Assembly: GCF_018141405.1 (NCBI RefSeq)
Contig: NZ_CP058648.1
Coordinates: forward strand, 1,937,001 to 2,001,000
Length of the DNA stretch: 64,000 nucleotides
Origin: Serpentinicella alkaliphila
GTDB lineage: Bacteria > Bacillota > Clostridia > Peptostreptococcales > Natronincolaceae
Direction: 5' to 3'
The translations under genes were made by a program, and so were the position numbers. Positions 39,102-48,199 of this stretch are shown here, piece by piece. The notes beneath the pieces are model-generated. The model had not been told where the DNA came from and ran no database searches. It saw nothing but the letters and a program-made list of their open reading frames with translations. The stretch's first letter is position 1. Each line of letters begins with the position of its first letter.

Positions 39102-39683
39102 ATGGACGAAAAAAGAGAAATAATACTAGTAACTGATGGGGATGTATGTGCTAAAAAAGCAATTGAAAAGGCAGTGCAACAAATTGGTGGTAGATGTATT
39201 TCTAAATCAGGTGGAAATCCAACGCCTATTAATTCATCTCAAATGATTAAACTAATAAAAAGCGCAAAGTATGACCCTGTAGTAGTTATGGTAGACGACG
39301 AGGGAAATCAAAACTATGGAATTGGTGAAAAGATAATATACGATTTGTATAGTCATCCAGACATTGATATTATAGGGGTACTAGTAGTCGCATCAAATAC
39401 ACCGTATGTAAAGGGTGTACATGTTGATTTCTCAGTTGATGCATCTGGTAATATAGTTAGAAATGCAGTAGATAAAGAAGGGGACCCAATTAAAGGGAAA
39501 ATACTTTTTGGTGATACGGTTGATATAGTAGATGAATGCAAGTTTCCACTAGTTGTAGGAATCGGCGATATTGGGAAAATGAAGGGTAAAGATGATATTT
39601 GTAAAGGTGCACCTATAGTAACAAAAGCTCTAAAAGAAATTATAAATAGACATAAGGAAAAAGACTCTAAACTTTTGCATTAA
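39102..39683 (+). CDS. spoVAEA: stage V sporulation protein AE-A (SpoVAEA)
   Basis: 193 residues from ATG 39102, which follows AAAGGAG; upstream in-frame ATG 39045 lacks a site. Soluble protein with 'ILVTDGDVCAKKAIEKA' and 'GGRCISKSGGNPTP', matching the SpoVAEA family. Its Bacillus homologue is found inside the spoVA operon. Ends before a strong bidirectional terminator. Confidence 0.85.
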   Translation: MDEKREIILVTDGDVCAKKAIEKAVQQIGGRCISKSGGNPTPINSSQMIKLIKSAKYDPVVVMVDDEGNQNYGIGEKIIYDLYSHPDIDIIGVLVVASNTPYVKGVHVDFSVDASGNIVRNAVDKEGDPIKGKILFGDTVDIVDECKFPLVVGIGDIGKMKGKDDICKGAPIVTKALKEIINRHKEKDSKLLH

Positions 39684-39689
39684 TAAAGA

Positions 39690-39713
39690 AAAGGTAGCGA
39701 TTTCGCTACCTTT
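39690..39713. terminator. bidirectional terminator between spoVAEA and PBP
   Basis: AAAGGTAGCGA / TCGCTACCTTT, perfect 11-bp stem; serves the two convergent genes. Confidence 0.8.
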
Positions 39714-39715
39714 AG

Positions 39716-42307
39716 TTAGTTATTCAGTGAATCAATTATATAACCATCATCTTCATTATTTCCTCGGCCATTACCATTTCCATTTCCATTTCCGTTACCA
39801 TGGCCATTGCCTATGCCATTACCATTTTCTTGGTTGTTATTATTATCAGAATCGTACACACCATTATTACCGTTCCAGATGGAATCAAAAGGATCATAGT
39901 AAGATTTTGGTAGTTCATATTTAGCGTCGTCTGGAGCATAGCCTTCAAACTCTGCAGGGTTAAAAGGTACTGGCCTTTTAATAAATACTCTTTGCTCAAT
40001 CTCCCAAGGTGGAGTAAACTCAGTAGCCAGTTTTCCAGAAGGAACATGAATATCTGCTAATACATGAACATCACAATATTCTGTAGGTTCAGCTCCTTTT
40101 ACGAAGGCTTCTGTAATTATTGTACTACCGCCTGGTGCCCTAGAGCATAGCTCTGTTGGTAATTTACCGGATCTACTACATACGTCTACATGAATAATTC
40201 CATCAGGAACAGGGAAATTCTTTTGTGGTAGGCCCTGATGAACTCTTGCCATAACCTGTTGCCATAGTCTAGCTGCATTACTGCTGTTTCCAGTAAGGGT
40301 TGCATTATTATCACTACCTATCCAAAGTGCTGCTGAATAATGTGGCGTATATCCAGCAAACCAAACATCAAATTTATCATTAGTTGTACCAGTTTTACCA
40401 GCGACCTGGAAGCCTGGTATTTTTCCAGGTCCACCAGTTCCATTTGTTACAACACTTTGTAACATACTAGTTAATAAATACGATGTTTGTGGTGTTATCA
40501 CTCTATTTCTATTTGGTTTGTTCTCATAAATAATATTACCGTATTTATCAGTAATTTGAGTAAAAGTAACTGGTTTAATATAAACCCCTTCGTTTGCAAT
40601 TGTTCCATAGGCAGCAGTAAGCTCCAGTGGAGAAATACCTCTTGTCATACCTCCTAAAGCCAAAGAAAGATTCTCATCATTATATTTTTGGCCGCCTATA
40701 ATAACAGGGTTAGTAGCAGAAACTAGGGATGTTACACCAAATTTCTCAATATATTCATGCATAGTTAATATAGAAGCTCTGTTGTTATGACTTAGCATAC
40801 TACCAAGTCTTACAGCAACAACGTTACTTGACCAATTTAGAGAGGTTCTTAAAGGTACAAGTCCTCTATATCTTCTATCAAAGTTATGTGGTCGATAACC
40901 ATTAACATCAACTCTAACGTCGTCCACAACCGAAGCAGCTGTAAAGCCTCTTTCTATTGCAGGGGCATAAATTGCAATTGGTTTAATTGAAGAACCAGGT
41001 TGTCTCGCATCTGTTGCTCTGTTAAAAATCTTTTTTCCAGTAACTTCTCTACCACCTATAAGTCCTTTAATTTCTCCGTTATTATAATCGATAATTACCA
41101 TTGCTGATTGTGGTTGGATAACATCCTTAAGGTCTCTAATTATTCCATCTTCACCTTTAACTAAGTTTCGATTTGAAGCGACAGCTTGAGCTGTAATAGT
41201 AGGAAAATTCTCTGGTTTAGAATATTCTTCTTCTAAAATCATTTGTATTCTTTTATCAACTGTACTAGAGATCCTTAATCCCCCTGAAAATAGCATATTA
41301 GTTGCATCTTCATTAGAGTAACCAAGGGTTTTTAAAACTTCTATAACATCACTTTTAACTAAATCGCCAAAATATGATGATACCTCTGATGAAATCATTC
41401 TATTAGGTTTTAATGAGGCTTTAATATCTTGAGCCAAGGCTTCTTGATACTCTGCTTCATTAATGTTATTTAACTTTCTCATCTGTTTAAGAACAAGTTT
41501 TTGACGATTAAGTGCACTTTCTCTAAAAACAATTGTATATGTTGGATCACTGTCATCTAAAATATAATGATCTTCTTTAACTTTATCTTTAGTCAAGGTT
41601 AAGAATGGAGGATAGCTGGCCGGATTACGGGTAATACCAGCAAGCATTGCTGACTCCGCTAATGTTAGTTCCTCAACATCTTTTGAAAAATAGATTTGCG
41701 CAGCAGCTTGAACACCGTAGGCACCGCTACCTAGATTTATGGTATTTAAATAGGCTTCAAGTATTTGAGGTTTTGACAACTGACGGTCTAATAAAACTCC
41801 ATAATACATATCCTTAATTTTTCTTTCATAGGTTTGATCAAATTCTAAAAATAGGTTTTTAGCTAACTGCTGATTAATTGTACTTGCCCCTTGCTTAGAG
41901 CCAGTACGTAAATTTGTCCATAATGCACCAAAAATACGCTTAAAATCAAGGCCATTATGAGACCAAAAACGTTCGTCCTCAATAGCTACAAAGGCCTCTC
42001 TTAAATGCTCAGGCATACGTGAGTAATTAACAATATCTCTATAGCCTTCTCGTTGAATTCTTTCTAGAACTTGACCGCTAGAATCAAGTACTAAGGAACT
42101 CTCATCCAATAATTCATAGATGTTAGCGGCGTCTATAGGGTCCGCAGTCTTAATTATTTTAATAACTAATGCTCCCGCTATAGTAGAAGTAATGACTCCT
42201 AGAATTACTGTAAAGAGAATAATTGTTCTTAATATTTTAAACTTATTTTTTTTTCTTTTTTTATTTGTAGTGTCGTTTGATTTCTCTGGTTGATTTTTCT
42301 GAGTCAT
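39716..42307 (-). CDS. class A penicillin-binding protein (PBP1A)
   Basis: 863 residues. Membrane anchor at about 27-49. Glycosyltransferase domain with Glu110 in 'AIEDERFWSH' and 'STINQQLAKNLFLEFDQ'. Transpeptidase domain with Ser in 'QPGSSIKP', 'SSN' box and 'KTGTTNDKFDVWF'. Polymerises and cross-links peptidoglycan. The last 40 residues are an Asn/Gly tract (GNGNGNG) encoded by a 6-base repeat, a low-complexity tail common in secreted Firmicute PBPs. Oriented away from yunB; its upstream promoter region lies before the IS insertion. Confidence 0.95.
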   Translation of the reverse strand: MTQKNQPEKSNDTTNKKRKKNKFKILRTIILFTVILGVITSTIAGALVIKIIKTADPIDAANIYELLDESSLVLDSSGQVLERIQREGYRDIVNYSRMPEHLREAFVAIEDERFWSHNGLDFKRIFGALWTNLRTGSKQGASTINQQLAKNLFLEFDQTYERKIKDMYYGVLLDRQLSKPQILEAYLNTINLGSGAYGVQAAAQIYFSKDVEELTLAESAMLAGITRNPASYPPFLTLTKDKVKEDHYILDDSDPTYTIVFRESALNRQKLVLKQMRKLNNINEAEYQEALAQDIKASLKPNRMISSEVSSYFGDLVKSDVIEVLKTLGYSNEDATNMLFSGGLRISSTVDKRIQMILEEEYSKPENFPTITAQAVASNRNLVKGEDGIIRDLKDVIQPQSAMVIIDYNNGEIKGLIGGREVTGKKIFNRATDARQPGSSIKPIAIYAPAIERGFTAASVVDDVRVDVNGYRPHNFDRRYRGLVPLRTSLNWSSNVVAVRLGSMLSHNNRASILTMHEYIEKFGVTSLVSATNPVIIGGQKYNDENLSLALGGMTRGISPLELTAAYGTIANEGVYIKPVTFTQITDKYGNIIYENKPNRNRVITPQTSYLLTSMLQSVVTNGTGGPGKIPGFQVAGKTGTTNDKFDVWFAGYTPHYSAALWIGSDNNATLTGNSSNAARLWQQVMARVHQGLPQKNFPVPDGIIHVDVCSRSGKLPTELCSRAPGGSTIITEAFVKGAEPTEYCDVHVLADIHVPSGKLATEFTPPWEIEQRVFIKRPVPFNPAEFEGYAPDDAKYELPKSYYDPFDSIWNGNNGVYDSDNNNNQENGNGIGNGHGNGNGNGNGNGRGNNEDDGYIIDSLNN

Positions 42308-42423
42308 CGTTTATTCCTCCATCTAAATGAAAATGTAAATATATAGTGATAGTTTTAATATAATCTAACTTAACATATAGATTATATCATAAAAAGTATA
42401 TATAGTTAAACAGCATGTAATAT

Positions 42424-42452
42424 ATCGACAGATTTACCACTTTTATGTCGAT
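42424..42452. promoter_or_regulatory. inverted repeat upstream of PBP gene
   Basis: ATCGACA and TGTCGAT separated by 15 bases in the divergent region between the PBP gene and the yunB remnant. Possible operator; no partner proposed. Confidence 0.25.
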
Positions 42453-42535
42453 TTGTATACAATGTAATATTTAATCATTATATACTAAACCTTATTAATA
42501 ATATAGAGATAGTGTTAAATACGTAAGATTCATAT

Positions 42536-42657
42536 TTATATCTATTTAATATTAGTTAAATTATCACAGATTATAATAAACTTCATATAATAATTAGAAG
42601 GGGGTGCTTTCCTTGTACAATAATTATAAAAGAAGAAAGTATCTAAAGTATAAAATT
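42536..42657. repeat. left copy of 122-bp direct repeat (target duplication)
   Basis: Identical over 122 bases to 44555-44676. It contains the promoter and the first 15 codons of yunB. It abuts the left end of the insertion element, so it is the target-site duplication made at insertion. Confidence 0.95.
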
Positions 42658-42720
42658 CCTGAGTTTATAGGTTGCAAGAACAAAAAATCAGCTAAACACC
42701 TTAAAAATACTAGGTCATAG
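42613..42720 (+). pseudogene. 5' fragment of yunB fused to IS sequence
   Basis: The original yunB TTG start and first 15 codons, cut by the insertion, run into the left IS end and stop at a TAG after 35 codons. Its promoter and ribosome site are intact in the left repeat, so it could still be transcribed and translated as a short peptide. No function is expected. Confidence 0.8.
42658..42673 (+). repeat. left terminal inverted repeat of the IS
   Basis: CCTGAGTTTATAGGTT, first bases of the element. Confidence 0.9.
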
Positions 42721-42734
42721 CTGATTTGTTTTTA
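42682..42734. terminator. hairpin with T tracts near left IS end
   Basis: AAATCAGCTA (42685-42694) pairs with TAGCTGATTT (42718-42727). T runs lie on both strands, so it may end transposase transcription and block incoming transcription from the yunB promoter copy. Confidence 0.6.
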
Positions 42735-44423
42735 TTTTTTTATGTTGTGAACTATTTCTTTCCTATAAGAACGAATTTGCTCGATTCTTATATTTCTGTA
42801 ATTTAGAGAAACACCAAATAATTTTTCGATATCTCTATAAATTTCATCTTGTTTATTAAGTGAGTAGATTCCATTGGTAATAAATCTACACGTTGCATTT
42901 CTAAGAGACTCTTGTATTCGTTTAATAGAGTATTTGTTTTTGAGTTTATTCTCTAAAATTCTCGAAATTAATAATGCTACGAAACAAATAATAAAAATGT
43001 CCTTCTATTCTATCCTCTCTTCGAACATAGACAGGACGACCTTCTAAATCTGACTTTAAAACTTTAAAAGATTCTTCTATCTTCCAAAGACCTCTATACC
43101 TTTCAATTATTTCTTCATCAGGCATTTCAAGCTCACTGGTAACAAGAGCATAATACCCATCTAAGGCCACATCTCTTTCGTACTTAGCAGCTTCAAACTC
43201 TAAGAGCGTTTTTTTATCTTCCACTTCACCTGTAAAAGTATCTATCTCTATTTCTTTTAAATACTTTTTTACACCATAACGATTAGAAGCTTTATATTTC
43301 GAAGGATTTTCAAGATACTCTTGAATTTTTTCTTCTAATTTTTCTCTTTTGTGTTTTTCTCTAGCATCATAATCAGCAGCCCAGAAAGATACAACTTTTT
43401 CTTTGAGTGTAATTTCCTCACCATTTTCGTTATTAGTTTTTCTTTCCCTGAAGAAAGATTTAATCTTAAAAGTTTTAGTAGAGTTATAAACGTAGCCTTC
43501 ATCTTTAAGAATTTCTTTTATAAATGTCTTAGCAAGACCTCTTACCTTTTGTGAAACTATGTAACCATCATTGTTTTCTACAAGAAAAGCTAGGTTTTTA
43601 CCACTATTTAGAGCTTTGTCTGCTGTTAGAATTACTCTCTCAAGAGCATATCTATTTTTCATATTCTTTAAGGCAGGAATAAGCATTGTACTATCATGGG
43701 TATTACCAGAAAAAAGATCATACCCAACAGGTAGGCCTGCTCTATCAATTGCTAGACTCATTTGTACGATTGGCGTTGTTCTTTTTTGTTTAGAGATACC
43801 AACTTTTTAAGATTATTTTCTAAGTCTGATTCAAAGTAATAGTTAGTTACATCAAAGAAAACAAGTGAAGTATCTCTACCGTGGATCTGTGAAACTTGTT
43901 GATGAAGATGTTGTTGTAGGTCTTCTTTAATATCCTTCATTAGAGAGAGAGACTCGTAAATAGAATTTATAGTTACTTTAAAAGATTCGAAATACTCATC
44001 TTTATTTTCAAATGTTGATTTTTTACTAGCAGGTTTCAGAATTCTTCCATATAGAAGCAATTGAAAAACTTCATTCAAGTCAAAAACATGCTTTCTTTTA
44101 CGCATTTGTGATTTAAAAAACTGAGGTAAACTAAGCTCATTATAGAGTCTTTCAAGAAAAAAGTAGCCATAGTTCTTATCAATTTCCATATCATCGTTAC
44201 TATCACTAAGGTTCAATGTTAGATTTACTTGGTTTTTAGTTATCAATTTAGCAGAATCTTTTAGCTTTTGTAGAATATCCGGATCATTAGCCTCTAATTC
44301 TTCAAGATTGCCATAGCATTTAATAATTCTTTGTTTAGATTTACCATTTTCGTCACGGTAGCCTTCAACAAGATATACTTTTTTATACTTAGCTGTAGGA
44401 CTCTTAGTCACTCTAATAAACAT
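42732..44423 (-). pseudogene. IS1634-family transposase, disrupted by two frameshifts
   Basis: Starts at ATG 44423 after AGAGGGTGA. Conceptual length about 563 residues, normal for the family. First catalytic Asp in 'FFDVTNYYFES', second Asp in 'ILTADKALNSGKN', Glu in 'YRGLWKIEESFKVLK'. Frame break 1 is at the five-T run 43804-43808 (minus-strand codons CTT AAA AAG, needs -1 shift to read 'GISKQKR'). Frame break 2 is at 42994-42998, a one-base excess in a T5/A5 run; the restored frame reads 'ICFVALLISRILE'. Break 1 might be a programmed -1 site (AAAAAG), break 2 is not. Confidence 0.85.
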
Positions 44424-44491
44424 AAAATCACCCTCTTTTATTATATCACAGTACATCGAAGTACACAACAATTATTTCCAAAATTTCCAAT

Positions 44492-44522
44492 AAAAAAACA
44501 CCTGAAATTCAAGTGTTTTTTT
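44492..44522. terminator. bidirectional hairpin near right IS end
   Basis: AAAACAC / GTGTTTT with inner TGAA / TTCA, T tracts on both sides. Likely insulates the transposase from outside transcription. Confidence 0.55.
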
Positions 44523-44538
44523 ATCTTTTTAGTTTTTG

Positions 44539-44554
44539 AACCTATAAACTCAGG
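44539..44554 (-). repeat. right terminal inverted repeat of the IS
   Basis: Reverse complement of the left end over 16 bases. Confidence 0.9.
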
Positions 44555-44676
44555 TTATATCTATTTAATATTAGTTAAATTATCACAGATTATAATAAAC
44601 TTCATATAATAATTAGAAGGGGGTGCTTTCCTTGTACAATAATTATAAAAGAAGAAAGTATCTAAAGTATAAAATT
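44555..44676. repeat. right copy of 122-bp direct repeat
   Basis: Identical to 42536-42657. It restores the promoter, ribosome site and 5' end of yunB downstream of the IS. Confidence 0.95.
44584..44611 (+). promoter_or_regulatory. possible sigma-E/sigma-K type promoter of yunB
   Basis: CACA, 15 bases, CATATAATA, resembling late mother-cell promoters (CATAnnnTA -10). It lies inside the repeat, so the same element exists at 42565-42592. YunB is sigma-E dependent in Bacillus, which is consistent. Confidence 0.4.
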
Positions 44677-45306
44677 GTTTCAATAGTGATGCTGTTAACC
44701 ATAACTTTTTTTGGTTTATTTATATATATAGATAAAAACATAGCCCCCACAGTACAAGCATTGGGAGAACTAAAGGCACAAGAAATTATAACGATCATAG
44801 TTAGTAATGAAGTGACGAAGGTATTAGAATCTGGTTATAAATACGACGATATGATTATAATAAAAGAGGATAAAGAAGGAAATATTACTCTAATGCAGGC
44901 GAATACGATACTTTTAAATAGAATCCAGTCGGATATAGCAGTAGGTATACAGGAAAGTCTGAATCAATTAAAGTCATCAGATAATTATATACCCTTAGGG
45001 GGAGCCTTAGGCAGTCAACTACTAGCACAATATGGGCCTAAACTAAAGCTTGGAATAATGCCAGTTGGGGTAGTTGATGTAAACTTTGCATCAGAGTTTG
45101 ATCAGTCTGGTATTAACCAAACAAGACATAGAATACTTCTAACAGTAAAAACTGAAGTTCAAGTAATTGTTCCATTCAGCTCAGGCAAAGTTAGTGTACC
45201 GTCATATGTACCTTTAGTAGAGTCTGTTATAGTTGGAAAAATACCACAAAGCTATTTTAACATCCCACAGGACAATTTATTACTAACTCCTTTATATAGT
45301 AATTGA
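44632..45306 (+). CDS. yunB: sporulation protein YunB
   Basis: 224 residues from TTG 44632, the start supported by AGAAGGGGGTG. A basic N-terminus and one membrane span (about 16-34), then the YunB domain with 'YIPLGGALGSQLLAQYGPKLKL' and 'INQTRHRILLTV'. Mother-cell expressed in Bacillus; role in spore coat or cortex is not well defined. The gene is intact because the IS insertion duplicated its 5' end. Confidence 0.88.
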   Translation: MYNNYKRRKYLKYKIVSIVMLLTITFFGLFIYIDKNIAPTVQALGELKAQEIITIIVSNEVTKVLESGYKYDDMIIIKEDKEGNITLMQANTILLNRIQSDIAVGIQESLNQLKSSDNYIPLGGALGSQLLAQYGPKLKLGIMPVGVVDVNFASEFDQSGINQTRHRILLTVKTEVQVIVPFSSGKVSVPSYVPLVESVIVGKIPQSYFNIPQDNLLLTPLYSN

Positions 45307-45360
45307 TAAAAAGCATATAATATGTTATAAAAAAAACATAAACATTAAGAGGTGAAAATT

Positions 45361-46650
45361 ATGGAAACAAATGAAATAATGGAAAAAGAAGTACAAAGGG
45401 CTGTTTTAGTGGGATTTAATAATACAAGTAAAATAGAAAACATAGAAATAGAGTCATCAATGGACGAACTAGAGGAATTAGCTAAAACAGCTGGTGCTGA
45501 AGTATTGGCAAGAATTATTCAAAATAAAGCTTCTATTGACGCTAAATATTATATTGGAAAAGGTAAGGTTGAAGAGATAAAACAGTTTTCCTTAGATAAC
45601 GACGCCAATGTGGTTATATTTAATGATGAATTATCAGGCTCCCAAATACGTAATTTAGAAGAAGCTATAGGTATAGATGTTATAGATAGAACAGCACTAA
45701 TACTAGATATTTTTGCTCAACGAGCGCAATCTAAGGAAGGGAAGCTTCAGGTTGAACTTGCTCAGCTAAAGTATAGATTGCCTAGGTTAACGGGTCTAGG
45801 TAACCAATTATCTAGATTAGGTAGCGGTATTGGTACTAGAGGGCCTGGTGAAAAGAAGCTTGAAACAGACAGAAGACATATATTAAGAAGAATTGATGAC
45901 ATTAAAGAGCAACTAGATGATGTGAAAAAAAATAGGGAAACTCAAAGATCTCAAAGGATAAAATCTGAGTTGCCTATTGTCGCTTTAGTAGGGTATACTA
46001 ACGCAGGAAAATCAACTCTAATGAATTCCTTGCTTAATATGAGCGTTAGTAATGATGAAAAAAAATATGTTTACGCAGAGGACAAGCTATTTGCAACACT
46101 TGATGTATCCTTAAGAAAAATTTCCTTAGAGGATAAGTTTGAATTTTTACTAACAGATACCGTAGGCTTTGTTAGTAAACTACCTCATGGATTAGTTAAT
46201 GCTTTTAAAGCTACTTTAGAGGAAGTTAAGTATGCGGATTTATTACTACATATTATAGATGCATCAAACAGTGATTATAAGCTGCAAAAAGAAACTACGA
46301 AGACTGTTTTAAAAGAATTAGGAATAAATGATAAAAAAATTGTTGACGTTTACAATAAAATTGATAAAATGGAGGATATTATAAGCTTAAATTTAGATGA
46401 AAAGTCATTATGTGTATCAGCTAAAAATGGCACAAATTTAGACAAGTTATTAGAATTAGTTCGAACTGAGTTAGGTGTCGAAACCATAAAAACTAATTTA
46501 ACAATTCCATATGATAAAGGGAATGTATTGTCACAACTACATAAGGATGCAATAGTTATATCTACTGAGTATGCTGAACAAGGTATTGTTTGTGAAGTAC
46601 AGATAGATAAGGACATCCATTATAAGTATAAGGAATTCGAAAAAAAATAG
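45361..46650 (+). CDS. hflX: ribosome-associated GTPase HflX
   Basis: 429 residues from ATG 45361 after AAGAGGTG. N-terminal HflX domain, linker 'GPGEKKLETDRRHI', then the G domain: P-loop 'GYTNAGKS', 'DTVGFVSKLPHGLV', and 'NKID'. Splits stalled ribosomes during stress. Follows yunB by about 50 bases. Confidence 0.95.
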   Translation: METNEIMEKEVQRAVLVGFNNTSKIENIEIESSMDELEELAKTAGAEVLARIIQNKASIDAKYYIGKGKVEEIKQFSLDNDANVVIFNDELSGSQIRNLEEAIGIDVIDRTALILDIFAQRAQSKEGKLQVELAQLKYRLPRLTGLGNQLSRLGSGIGTRGPGEKKLETDRRHILRRIDDIKEQLDDVKKNRETQRSQRIKSELPIVALVGYTNAGKSTLMNSLLNMSVSNDEKKYVYAEDKLFATLDVSLRKISLEDKFEFLLTDTVGFVSKLPHGLVNAFKATLEEVKYADLLLHIIDASNSDYKLQKETTKTVLKELGINDKKIVDVYNKIDKMEDIISLNLDEKSLCVSAKNGTNLDKLLELVRTELGVETIKTNLTIPYDKGNVLSQLHKDAIVISTEYAEQGIVCEVQIDKDIHYKYKEFEKK

Positions 46651-46676
46651 ACAAACATTTGGAAGGAGAAGGATAA

Positions 46677-47591
46677 ATGCCAATAAAAATTCCTGATAAT
46701 TTACCAGCAACGGAAGTTCTAAATAACGAGAATATCTTTGTAATGACTGAAAATCGAGCATTTCATCAGGATATAAGACCACTTAAAATTGTAATTATGA
46801 ATCTTATGCCGACAAAGGTTGTAACAGAGACGCAACTACTAAGACTACTAGGAAATACTCCATTACAGGTAGATATAGTATTTATCCACCCAAGAAATCA
46901 TGAATCTAAAAATACACCTAAGGAACATCTTTTAGAGTTTTATCATACCTTTGATGAAATAAAAAATCAAAAATTTGATGGAATGATTATTACTGGTGCA
47001 CCTATTGAGCAATTAGATTTTGAGCAAGTAACATACTGGGATGAGCTCAAAGAGATTATGGAATGGAGCAAGAAAAATGTATTCTCTAGACTATATATTT
47101 GCTGGGGAGCTCAGGCAGGTTTATACTACAATTACGGTATTCCAAAATATACTCTACCAGAAAAAATGTTTGGAGTATTTCCTCATAGTATTAAGAAGAA
47201 AAATGTTAAATTATTAAGAGGATTCGATGATATGTTCTATGTTCCTCACTCTAGACATACGACAGTGAAAAGAGAGGATGTTGAAAACCATCCTGACTTA
47301 GAAATTCTGTGTGAATCAAAGGAAGCTGGAGTGTATATGGTAATATCAAAAGACCAACGTAATATTTTTGTGACTGGTCATCCTGAGTATGATCCCTTAA
47401 CACTTAAAGCCGAATACGATAGGGATTTAGATAAGGGCTTGGATATTTCTATGCCGAAAAACTATTTTGAACAAGATGATCCAACAAAAGTGCCTCTTGT
47501 TAGATGGAGAGGCCACGCTAATATATTCTATTCTAACTGGTTAAACTACTACGTTTATCAGGAAACTCCATATAACTTAAATGACTTATAG
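46677..47591 (+). CDS. metA: homoserine O-acyltransferase, predicted acetyl-CoA type
   Basis: 304 residues. Catalytic Cys142 in '[10 protein letters not shown]', and His/Glu of the triad in the C-terminal half ('VTGHPEYD'). In MetA proteins residue 111 decides the donor: Gly favours succinyl-CoA and Glu favours acetyl-CoA. Here residue 111 is Glu ('GAPIEQLDF'), so acetyl-CoA is expected. First step from homoserine to methionine. There is no SAM riboswitch in the 26-base gap from hflX. Confidence 0.93.
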   Translation: MPIKIPDNLPATEVLNNENIFVMTENRAFHQDIRPLKIVIMNLMPTKVVTETQLLRLLGNTPLQVDIVFIHPRNHESKNTPKEHLLEFYHTFDEIKNQKFDGMIITGAPIEQLDFEQVTYWDELKEIMEWSKKNVFSRLYICWGAQAGLYYNYGIPKYTLPEKMFGVFPHSIKKKNVKLLRGFDDMFYVPHSRHTTVKREDVENHPDLEILCESKEAGVYMVISKDQRNIFVTGHPEYDPLTLKAEYDRDLDKGLDISMPKNYFEQDDPTKVPLVRWRGHANIFYSNWLNYYVYQETPYNLNDL

Positions 47592-47623
47592 AATTTATGT
47601 ATATAATTTCTAAATCTGTATAT

Positions 47624-47667
47624 AATAGTCTTGACATAAAAAACTGAAATAGTATGTCAAGACTATT
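47624..47667 (+). terminator. strong hairpin terminator after metA
   Basis: A 15-bp perfect stem (47624-47638 with 47653-47667), then TTTTA. Confidence 0.8.
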
Positions 47668-47750
47668 TTAGTTAATATTCCGGAAAATTATTGTAAATTT
47701 AGTTAAATTAGTGTATTATTATGTTAAGACAATGGAAGGAGGTTTTTCCA

Positions 47751-48182
47751 ATGATATTAAGAAATTGTGCTGGTGGAGTTGTTTTTTACGCAAATCAGGT
47801 GTTTCTTTTGAAAAATGAGAAAAATGAATGGGTTTTACCTAAAGGAAAAATTCGTAATGAAGAGCTTTCCAGTGATACTGCGTTAAATCGCACTAAATTA
47901 GAGTGTGGAATTAATGCTGAAATAATATCAACTGCTGGTGGCACTTGTTACGAATTTTTTTCACTTTCAAGAAGACAGCCGGTGTGCAATTCAATAACGT
48001 GGTATATAATGAAATCAACCTCAAAGGAATTTCAGGTTAACAAAGAGATGGGCTTTAAAGATGGAGGATTTTTCTCTATTGATGATGCTTTAGAATTAAT
48101 TACCTATAGTCAGGATAAATCCTTAGTGAAATTGTCGTATAAGAAGTATAAGCAGTACATGAAAGAAAAAGTTGCAGTGTAA
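47751..48182 (+). CDS. Nudix-fold protein with degenerate Nudix box
   Basis: 143 residues from ATG 47751; an earlier start is upstream of the AGGAGG site. The fold and the G32 start of the Nudix box are clear ('GKIRNEE'), but the core REUxEE reads N46-R47-T48-K49-L50-E51, so the metal-binding Glu pair is largely lost. Hydrolase activity is doubtful. Could bind nucleotide without cleaving. No partner identified. Confidence 0.75.
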   Translation: MILRNCAGGVVFYANQVFLLKNEKNEWVLPKGKIRNEELSSDTALNRTKLECGINAEIISTAGGTCYEFFSLSRRQPVCNSITWYIMKSTSKEFQVNKEMGFKDGGFFSIDDALELITYSQDKSLVKLSYKKYKQYMKEKVAV

Positions 48183-48199
48183 TACTATAATAAAATATG

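Larger units (their letters stand above)
42658..44554 (-). mobile_element. IS1634-like insertion sequence, 1897 bp
   Basis: The ends are exact: CCTGAGTTTATAGGTT at 42658-42673 and its inverse at 44539-44554, a 16-bp perfect terminal inverted repeat, with further weaker similarity inward. It is flanked by a 122-bp perfect direct repeat. It carries one large DDE transposase of the IS4-like IS1634 type, read on the minus strand. IS1634 and IS1549 are known to make long, variable target duplications, which fits. Bidirectional hairpins lie near both ends. Confidence 0.9.

Noticed and set aside
43571-43810. Plus-strand ORFs across the IS
   Set aside because: They are antisense to the transposase, lack ribosome sites and match no family.
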